From positions 1 to 37,466 of the forward strand of contig CAIOKY010000079.1 of the NCBI GenBank assembly GCA_903858965.1: DNA of 37,466 nucleotides, read 5' to 3'. The DNA comes from an uncultured Nitrosomonadales bacterium (GTDB lineage: Bacteria; Pseudomonadota; Gammaproteobacteria; Burkholderiales; Gallionellaceae). Shown here in pieces: positions 25,322 to 31,916 of this stretch. A program made the position numbers and the translations under genes. The notes under the pieces are model-generated. The model searched no databases and had not been told where the DNA came from. It saw nothing but the letters and a program-made list of their open reading frames with translations. Within the stretch, counting starts at the first letter, position 1. Every line of letters begins with the position of its first letter.

Positions 25322-27574
25322 ATGAAATTTAGATTTCCTATTGTCATCATCGACGAAGACTTCCGCTCCGAGAATGCCAGCGGCCTGGGCATACGTGCCT
25401 TGGCAGACGCGCTGGAGAAAGAAGGCATGGAAGTGCTTGGTGTGACCAGCTATGGCGACCTGACTTCGTTTGCGCAGCAGCAGAGCCGCGCCTCGGCATT
25501 CCTGCTGTCTATCGATGATGAGGAATTCGGTTCGGGCAGCGCAGAAGAAACCGTGATTGCGCTGAAGAGTTTGCGTGCGTTCGTGCAGGAGATACGCTTC
25601 AAGAATGCCGACATCCCGATTTACCTGTACGGCGAGACGCGTACTTCGCGGCACATTCCGAATGATGTGTTGCGCGAGTTGCACGGCTTCATTCACATGC
25701 ATGAGGACACGCCGGAATTCGTCGCGCGCCATATCATCCGTGAAGCCAAGTCTTATCTGGATTCGCTGGCGCCGCCGTTCTTCCGCGCCCTGCTGCATTA
25801 CGCGCAGGACGGTTCGTATTCGTGGCATTGCCCGGGACACTCCGGTGGCGTGGCATTTCTTAAATCGCCGGTAGGCCAGATGTTCCACCAGTTCTTCGGC
25901 GAGAACATGCTGCGTGCCGACGTGTGCAATGCGGTGGACGAGCTGGGGCAACTACTCGACCATACCGGTCCGGTGGCGGCATCGGAGCGCAATGCGGCGC
26001 GTATCTTCAACTCCGATCACCTGTTCTTCGTCACCAACGGCACGTCCACTTCCAACAAGATCGTATGGCACTCGACCGTTGCGCCGGATGACGTGGTGGT
26101 GGTGGACCGCAACTGCCACAAGTCCATCCTGCACGCAATCATGATGACCGGTGCGGTGCCGGTGTTCCTGACGCCGACACGCAACCATTACGGCATCATC
26201 GGGCCGATCCCTAAATCTGAATTCGAGCCGGCCAATATCCAGAAGAAGATCGATGCGAACCCGTTCATCAAGGATAAGACCAAGAAGCCGCGCATCCTGA
26301 CCATCACGCAGAGCACATACGACGGCGTGGTGTACAACGTGGAGATGCTGAAGGAGATGCTGGACGGGCGCATCGATACGCTGCATTTCGATGAGGCGTG
26401 GCTGCCGCATGCGGCGTTCCACGAGTTTTACAAGGACATGCATGCGATCGGCAAATATCGTCCGCGCGCCAAGGAATCGATGATCTTCGCTACACAGTCC
26501 ACACACAAATTGCTGGCCGGATTGTCGCAGGCTTCGCAAATACTGGTGCGTGAACCGGAAAGCCGCAAGCTCAACAGCCACGTGTTCAACGAGGCCTACC
26601 TGATGCACACCTCGACCTCGCCGCAATACGCGATCATCGCTTCATGCGACGTGGCCGCCGCGATGATGGAACCGCCGGGCGGTACCGCACTGGTGGAAGA
26701 GAGCATCGCCGAGGCCATGGATTTCCGCCGCGCGATGCGCAAGGTGGACGACGAGTTCGGCAAGGACTGGTGGTTCAAGGTGTGGGGCCCGGAGAAGATC
26801 GCCGCGGAAGGCATAGGCTCGCGCGACGACTGGATGCTGAAGACCTCGGACAAGTGGCACGGCTTCGGCAAGCTGGCTGCCGGTTTCAACATGCTGGACC
26901 CGATCAAGGCGACCGTGATTACGCCGGGGCTGAACCTTAACGGCAATTTCGACGAGAACGGGATTCCCGCCGCAATGGTCACCAAATATCTCGCCGAACA
27001 CGGCGTCATCGTCGAGAAGTGCGGACTGTATTCGTTTTTCATCATGTTCACGATCGGCATCACCAAGGGCCGCTGGAACACGCTGCTCACCGCGTTGCAG
27101 CAGTTCAAGGACGACTACGACAAGAACCAGCCGATGTGGCGCATCCTGCCCGAGTTTTCGGTAAAGTTTCCGGGTTATGAGCGAGTCGGATTGCGCGACC
27201 TGTGCCAGCAGATCCATGACACTTACAAGGCGCACAATGTCGCGAAGATGACGACCGAGATGTATCTCTCCGATATGCAACCCGCGATGAAACCTTCCGA
27301 TGCATTCGCCAAGATGGCGCACGATGAGATCGATCGCGTGGAGATCGATGAACTTGAAGGCCGCATCACGGCGGTATTGCTGACCCCTTACCCACCGGGC
27401 ATCCCGTTGCTGATTCCCGGGGAACGTTTTAACAAGACCATCGTCGATTACCTCAAATTCGCGCGCGACTTCAATAAGAAATTTCCCGGCTTTGAAACCG
27501 ACATCCACGGCCTGGTATCAGACAAGACCAACGGCGAGCGGATGTACTACGTGGACTGCGTGCGGCTGGGTTGA
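25322..27574 (+). CDS. Orn/Lys/Arg decarboxylase, class I PLP-dependent (arginine decarboxylase-like)
   Basis: A 750-residue protein of the large fold-I decarboxylases. It has an N-terminal wing domain resembling a response-regulator fold (about 1-130), the PLP domain (CPGHSGGVAFLKSPVG, FVTNGTSTSNKIVWH, TLHFDEAWLPHAAFHEFY) with the Schiff-base lysine Lys396 in TQSTHKLLAGLSQAS, and the C-terminal domain (LTPYPPGIPLLIPGERF). It releases CO2 from a basic amino acid to give a polyamine or its precursor. Length is close to that of AdiA (arginine), but lysine and ornithine enzymes share these motifs, so the substrate is not assured. It lies 114 nt after dcd, alone. Confidence 0.85.
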   Translation: MKFRFPIVIIDEDFRSENASGLGIRALADALEKEGMEVLGVTSYGDLTSFAQQQSRASAFLLSIDDEEFGSGSAEETVIALKSLRAFVQEIRFKNADIPIYLYGETRTSRHIPNDVLRELHGFIHMHEDTPEFVARHIIREAKSYLDSLAPPFFRALLHYAQDGSYSWHCPGHSGGVAFLKSPVGQMFHQFFGENMLRADVCNAVDELGQLLDHTGPVAASERNAARIFNSDHLFFVTNGTSTSNKIVWHSTVAPDDVVVVDRNCHKSILHAIMMTGAVPVFLTPTRNHYGIIGPIPKSEFEPANIQKKIDANPFIKDKTKKPRILTITQSTYDGVVYNVEMLKEMLDGRIDTLHFDEAWLPHAAFHEFYKDMHAIGKYRPRAKESMIFATQSTHKLLAGLSQASQILVREPESRKLNSHVFNEAYLMHTSTSPQYAIIASCDVAAAMMEPPGGTALVEESIAEAMDFRRAMRKVDDEFGKDWWFKVWGPEKIAAEGIGSRDDWMLKTSDKWHGFGKLAAGFNMLDPIKATVITPGLNLNGNFDENGIPAAMVTKYLAEHGVIVEKCGLYSFFIMFTIGITKGRWNTLLTALQQFKDDYDKNQPMWRILPEFSVKFPGYERVGLRDLCQQIHDTYKAHNVAKMTTEMYLSDMQPAMKPSDAFAKMAHDEIDRVEIDELEGRITAVLLTPYPPGIPLLIPGERFNKTIVDYLKFARDFNKKFPGFETDIHGLVSDKTNGERMYYVDCVRLG

Positions 27575-27774
27575 GCAGGTTGTAACTGCCAATCCCATGG
27601 CAGACCTCAAATGGAATCCCTACCGCCCGTTTTTTTGCACGGCTCAATGTGTGGCTGCACCTGATGCTTTAGCCCGATCGGGGATTTCTATTTTCAGGAG
27701 AAGGAACTTGTTGCGGTACATGCAGTCTATGAACCCGGTTTGAATACTTCAAGAAACAAACAATCTGAATCCTG

Positions 27775-28764
27775 ATGGAAACGCATGCTAAAAGGCGCAT
27801 GCGTTTTTTTTCGATAATATTGATTGGCCTTTGCATAACCGGATGTGTGAATATGTTGGCTGGCATGATGCATAACAAGGCTGTTGCAGCAACCGATAAT
27901 GCGCCAGCCGCAGTACGGGATGCTGGCGTCGGCCATGGCGTGGTGTGGTTTGCGGCCATCGTTCTGATCGCGGCGGCATGGCCTGTCTACATGGGCGCAG
28001 TCTATAAGCCCGGAACCGGATTGGGCTATTACCTTGGTTTGATCGGCGGGATAATGATGTTGCTGATGTTGCTCTATCCGGTACGCAAGCACATGCGGCT
28101 GGCACGCAACTGGGGGCCGGTGCGCTACTGGTTCATGCTGCACATGATATTCGGGATAGGCGGGCCGACATTAATCCTGTTCCATTCGACCTTCCATGTG
28201 AAATCGCTGAATGCCGGCGTTGCGCTATTTTCCATGTTGCTGGTCGCGTCCAGCGGCATCATAGGACGATTCATCTATAAGCGCATACATCACGGACTCT
28301 ATGGGCGAAGATCCAACCTGGAGGAATTACAGCAGGCCGTGGATGCAAACCAGAACAAGGTGAGCAAAGTGAATGCGGCCTTGGTGGAAACAACAGAAGT
28401 CGGCGAGAAATTGAAGCACTTTCGCGCCATGGCCTTTGCGCGGGAAGAGTCGCCTTTCATGCGTCTCTGGAATTTTATGGCGCTGGACTGGCAGCGGCGC
28501 AAACTGGCGAGCTACTGCCATAAGGAGTTACGGCAGGCCGCCGAGAATCTGGCCAAGTCGCAGGGATGGAGCAGGCAGCAACAGGAGCAGCATCTTTTGG
28601 CTGTGTCGCAGGATGTGAACGAGTACCTGGATGCTGTGCAGCAAGCTGCTCAATTTTCATCCTACGAAAGACTGTTCCGCTTGTGGCATATTCTGCATTC
28701 GCCTTTTGTATGGTTGCTCGCTATCAGTGGCATAGTCCATGTCATAGCGGTCAACATGTACTGA
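27775..28764 (+). CDS. Inner-membrane protein of the porin-cytochrome cluster, possible b-type cytochrome
   Basis: A 329-residue protein with a signal or first helix carrying a lipobox-like ITGC (Cys24), four further helices (about 55-77, 82-102, 118-140, 148-168), a helical soluble region (about 180-300) and a last helix (310-328). Histidines placed within or at the edges of helices (His123, His137, His141; His305, His308, His322) could ligate haem b, as in cytochrome b561-like quinol enzymes. No CXXCH is present. As first gene of the cytochrome cluster it is the natural quinone-side partner. The start is uncertain: ATG 27775 or ATG 27799, both within or next to the terminator-like hairpin. 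Family name unknown to me. Confidence 0.75.
   Translation: METHAKRRMRFFSIILIGLCITGCVNMLAGMMHNKAVAATDNAPAAVRDAGVGHGVVWFAAIVLIAAAWPVYMGAVYKPGTGLGYYLGLIGGIMMLLMLLYPVRKHMRLARNWGPVRYWFMLHMIFGIGGPTLILFHSTFHVKSLNAGVALFSMLLVASSGIIGRFIYKRIHHGLYGRRSNLEELQQAVDANQNKVSKVNAALVETTEVGEKLKHFRAMAFAREESPFMRLWNFMALDWQRRKLASYCHKELRQAAENLAKSQGWSRQQQEQHLLAVSQDVNEYLDAVQQAAQFSSYERLFRLWHILHSPFVWLLAISGIVHVIAVNMY
27780..27811 (+). terminator. Intrinsic-terminator-like hairpin overlapping the start of the next gene
   Basis: AACGCATGC (27780-27788), loop TAAAAGGC, GCATGCGTT (27797-27805), continuing into a run of eight T. A perfect 9-bp stem followed by a T-tract is a textbook Rho-independent terminator. It covers the first codons of the downstream ORF, and the loop contains a ribosome-site-like AAAAGG. 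It may end the decarboxylase transcript, or act as an attenuator for the cytochrome operon. Confidence 0.7.
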
Positions 28765-28774
28765 TTGCTGCCGG

Positions 28775-30580
28775 ATGTTGCTACGCCTCACCTTCCTGAT
28801 CTTGTCCCTGTCTTTTTCCGGTATTACGCTGGGGGCGGGAGAGTCCGCGCTGATGCCGGGTGAGGTGATCGAAGGGCATGCCAAACTCGAAGAGAGTTGC
28901 ACCGAATGCCATGTCCGGTTCGACAAGGAAGCGCAGACCAAACTGTGTTCGGATTGCCACAAGGATGTGAAGGCAGATATCCAGAAGCATGAGGGATTTC
29001 ACGGCAGGCTGGAAGAAAAAGAGTGCCGTGCCTGTCATACCGAGCACCGGGGGCGCAACGCGAAGATCGCGGTGCTGGATACGAAAACATTCGACCATGC
29101 GAAGACCGACTTCCCGTTGTTGGGCGCGCACCAGAACCGGGAAAAAATAAAGTGCAAGGATTGCCACGAGACGAAGAAAAAATATCGTGAAGCGCCGTCG
29201 ACTTGTAATGCCTGTCATCGCAAGGATGACAAACACAAGGGCAGTCTGGGCACCGACTGCAAGAGCTGCCATAACGAGCGCAGCTGGAAAGAAACTAAAT
29301 TCGACCACAGTCTGGAAAAGACCCGCTTTGCGCTAAGTGGAAAGCACGTGGAGGTGAAGTGCAGTAAATGCCATGTCGACTCGACGAAATATAAGGGCGT
29401 ATCGCATGAGTGTGTGAGTTGTCATCGCAAGGACGACAAGCACAAGGGCCAATACGGCAAAAAGTGCGAGACCTGCCACACCGACAAAGACTGGAAGCAA
29501 ATCGAGTTTGATCATGATACGCAAACGAAATTCAAGTTGCTGGGCAAGCATGAATTGGCGAAATGCGTGAGTTGCCACAAGGCGCCGTTGTTTGCCAAGG
29601 AAAAGACGCCGACCACCTGTATCGCGTGTCACCGCAAAGACGATGTGCACAAGGGTGGGTTGGGCGAGAAATGCGCGACTTGCCACAACGAGGAAAAATG
29701 GAAATCCGCAAAATTCGATCATGACAAGGACACCAAATACCCTTTGTTGGGCAAGCACGTTACCACCAAGTGCGATGCCTGCCATAAACCGGAATTGAAA
29801 GTCACCGGGGAAAAGATCGCCACGGTTTGTGTCGGTTGTCACAAAAAGGATGACAAGCACAAGGACAATTTCGGAGCCAAGTGCGAGTCATGCCACAAGG
29901 AAAAAGACTGGAAGGAAATCAGCTTCGACCATGACCGCGATGCGAAATACGCCTTAAAGGGCAAGCACGAAAATGTTAAGTGTGTAGCCTGCCATACCGG
30001 CAAGCTGTATCAGCAAAAATTGGCTCAGGATTGTATTTCCTGCCACAAGAAAGACGATGTGCACAAGGAAAAGCTCGGCAAGCGCTGCGAATCCTGCCAT
30101 AACGAAAAAGATTGGAAGGACGCCAAGCTAGACCACGGACGTGCACGTTTTCCATTGCTCGGACTGCACGTCAAAGTGGAGTGCAAGAAATGTCACCAGA
30201 CACAGTTGTTCCACGATACGCCATCCGACTGCATTTCCTGCCACAAGAAGGACGATGACAAGGTTCACAAGCGCCGGTTGGGCAATAAGTGCGAGTCGTG
30301 CCACAACGCGCGGTCATGGAAGGCTTGGGATTTCGATCACGACAGCCGCACCAAATTCAAGCTCGATGGCGGACATAAAAAATTGGATTGCTACGCTTGC
30401 CATAAAAAAGAAGTCGAGGGCAGCTTCGTTGTTCCGCGTTCATGTGTCGGTTGCCACGAAGACGATGATGTACATCAAGGAAAATTCGGCCAACAATGCG
30501 AGCGCTGCCATGTCACCAGCAAATTCCGCACGCTTATTTTGGGCAACGGGCCGCAACCGCCGCTGATCCAGCTGCATTAA
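28775..30580 (+). CDS. Periplasmic 24-haem c-type cytochrome with three-haem tandem repeats
   Basis: A 601-residue protein with signal peptide (MLLRLTFLILSLSFSGITLG). I counted 24 CXXCH motifs: three near the N-terminus (residues 42-88), then seven repeats of about 69 residues, each with three CXXCH. The repeat reads FDHD-x-TKF-x-L-x-GKH ... CXXCH ... CXXCHKKDDxHK ... CESCHNEKDWK; repeats begin at about residues 106, 176, 245, 314, 384, 452 and 520. Extra conserved histidines (FDH, GKH, DDxHK) can supply distal ligands, giving bis-His haems. Very lysine-rich. Maturation needs the Ccm system, not in the window. It lies 10 nt after the membrane protein gene. Probably a periplasm-spanning electron wire; location inferred. 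Confidence 0.93.
   Translation: MLLRLTFLILSLSFSGITLGAGESALMPGEVIEGHAKLEESCTECHVRFDKEAQTKLCSDCHKDVKADIQKHEGFHGRLEEKECRACHTEHRGRNAKIAVLDTKTFDHAKTDFPLLGAHQNREKIKCKDCHETKKKYREAPSTCNACHRKDDKHKGSLGTDCKSCHNERSWKETKFDHSLEKTRFALSGKHVEVKCSKCHVDSTKYKGVSHECVSCHRKDDKHKGQYGKKCETCHTDKDWKQIEFDHDTQTKFKLLGKHELAKCVSCHKAPLFAKEKTPTTCIACHRKDDVHKGGLGEKCATCHNEEKWKSAKFDHDKDTKYPLLGKHVTTKCDACHKPELKVTGEKIATVCVGCHKKDDKHKDNFGAKCESCHKEKDWKEISFDHDRDAKYALKGKHENVKCVACHTGKLYQQKLAQDCISCHKKDDVHKEKLGKRCESCHNEKDWKDAKLDHGRARFPLLGLHVKVECKKCHQTQLFHDTPSDCISCHKKDDDKVHKRRLGNKCESCHNARSWKAWDFDHDSRTKFKLDGGHKKLDCYACHKKEVEGSFVVPRSCVGCHEDDDVHQGKFGQQCERCHVTSKFRTLILGNGPQPPLIQLH
29090..30538 (+). repeat. Seven tandem ~207-nt coding repeats (three haems each)
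   Basis: In-frame repeat units of 68-70 codons within the 24-haem cytochrome gene, delimited by the recurring FDH/LDH motif. Units differ in sequence, so the expansion is not recent. Confidence 0.85.
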
Positions 30581-30626
30581 TGTTGATGTTATCAGTTGGT
30601 CTTTAGCCATTGAGGATTTCTTGTCT

Positions 30627-30643
30627 CGCTTGCGTCGCAAGCG
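30627..30643 (+). other. Hairpin between the two cytochrome genes
   Basis: CGCTTGC, loop GTC, GCAAGCG: a perfect 7-bp stem in the 130-nt gap. A short T-run follows only about 9 nt later, so it is a poor terminator; an RNA-processing or stability element separating the two cytochrome messages is possible. Confidence 0.4.
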
Positions 30644-30710
30644 TTGAATGATTTTTAAGTTCAGGCAGAATGGAACCAACAAATTTCAAAGCTTGTCAGA
30701 GGGGTAGTTT

Positions 30711-31820
30711 ATGCGCGGGATTTTTATGAGGAGCGGAAAAATAATTAGCCATAATAATCTGTTTGTGGAAAACAACGGATTTCGAGTTTCAGGCTCACTG
30801 CGCTGGATCGCCGGGATGTTTATACTGCCGCTGCTGATGATGGCTGACTTTGCTTTGGCGCAGGCAGCTGATGTCGATGCTTCAAATTTCAACCATACCC
30901 AAACCGGGTTTAACCTGGTCGGTCCGCATGCTATAGCTCCGTGCGATTCTTGTCATGTTCAGGGCGTGTTCAAGGGAACCCCGCGGGATTGTGCGACCTG
31001 CCATAGTCTTGGCAACCGTATGGGGGCAACGGTAAAACCCAATACGCATATACCTACCCGCGTACCATGCGATAACTGCCACAAACCCACGACCTGGACA
31101 CCCGCGACATTCAGCCATGTGGGCGTTTCACCGGGCGCCTGCATGACTTGCCACAATGGCATGACGGCGACGGGCAAACCGAACGGACATATCATGACGA
31201 CAGCTTCATGCGACACCTGCCATCGTACCGTGGCATGGATACCCGCCGGCTTCAATCATGCTGGAGTGGTTCCGGGCACTTGCACGACTTGTCACGGGGT
31301 GACCGCGACAGGCAAACCCAGCGGGCATGTTGTTACTACTGACTCATGCGACAAATGCCACAGCACCATTGCCTGGTTGCCGGCCGGTTTTAATCACACC
31401 GGCGTGGCAGCGGGTACCTGCGCGACTTGCCACAATGGTACGACCGCGACAGGCAAACCCAGCGGGCATGTTGTCACTACAGCTTCATGCGACAGCTGTC
31501 ACACGACGACAACCTGGTTGGGCGCAACGTTCAATCACGCAGGTGTGGTGGCAGGTACCTGCGCGACTTGCCATAACGGCACGACCGCAACGGGCGTGGG
31601 TGGTTCGCCTACGACACGCTATCCTTCCTATTCGGGCCATGTGCCCACGACTTATTGGACTTCATGCGATGTTTGCCACAAGTCAACGACGACTTTCCTG
31701 AATGCCAAGGTGCACGGATCGGGTGCTGTTGTTTCAGGCAAATGCAACGTATGTCATAGCCACCATAATAACTCGACATCGTGCGACAAATGTCATTCCA
31801 CCAGTACTTGGGACAAATAA
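30711..31820 (+). CDS. 13-haem c-type cytochrome with two-haem tandem repeats
   Basis: A 369-residue protein started at ATG 30711 behind GAGGGG. The hydrophobic signal core (WIAGMFILPLLMMADFALAQA) is preceded by an unusually long 30-residue polar leader, so a later start is possible. I counted 13 CXXCH motifs. The central part repeats every 46-47 residues: CDxCH-x-TxxW-x-A-x-FNHAGV-x-GTCATCHNGTTATGKPSGH; CDxCH motifs fall at residues 120, 167, 213 and 260. Glycine, threonine and alanine rich, unlike the lysine-rich partner, which fits an exported or surface-exposed protein. No membrane helix after the signal. Probably the outer-membrane/extracellular cytochrome of the conduit; its exact place is inferred. 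Confidence 0.92.
   Translation: MRGIFMRSGKIISHNNLFVENNGFRVSGSLRWIAGMFILPLLMMADFALAQAADVDASNFNHTQTGFNLVGPHAIAPCDSCHVQGVFKGTPRDCATCHSLGNRMGATVKPNTHIPTRVPCDNCHKPTTWTPATFSHVGVSPGACMTCHNGMTATGKPNGHIMTTASCDTCHRTVAWIPAGFNHAGVVPGTCTTCHGVTATGKPSGHVVTTDSCDKCHSTIAWLPAGFNHTGVAAGTCATCHNGTTATGKPSGHVVTTASCDSCHTTTTWLGATFNHAGVVAGTCATCHNGTTATGVGGSPTTRYPSYSGHVPTTYWTSCDVCHKSTTTFLNAKVHGSGAVVSGKCNVCHSHHNNSTSCDKCHSTSTWDK
31068..31580 (+). repeat. Tandem ~140-nt coding repeats (two haems each)
   Basis: In-frame units of 46-47 codons in the 13-haem cytochrome gene. Some units are very similar at DNA level (recurring GCGACTTGCCA and ACAGGCAAACCCAGCGGGCAT), indicating more recent duplication or gene conversion than in the 24-haem gene. 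Confidence 0.85.
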
Positions 31821-31916
31821 CAGTGAAATTGGCAGAGAGGGCACGCTTGATAGCGCCTCGATAGTGATGGCATCGCTATACGCTTTGCCCATTGTGACAA
31901 TGGAAAAGGAAAGATA

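Noticed and set aside
26642-27508. 288-aa minus-strand ORF opposite the decarboxylase
   Set aside because: Antisense shadow; no ribosome site or domain, while the plus-strand PLP enzyme is complete.
28775-31820. CRISPR-like regular repeats
   Set aside because: The periodicity is in-frame coding repeats with CXXCH motifs; there are no short identical repeats with unique spacers and no cas genes.
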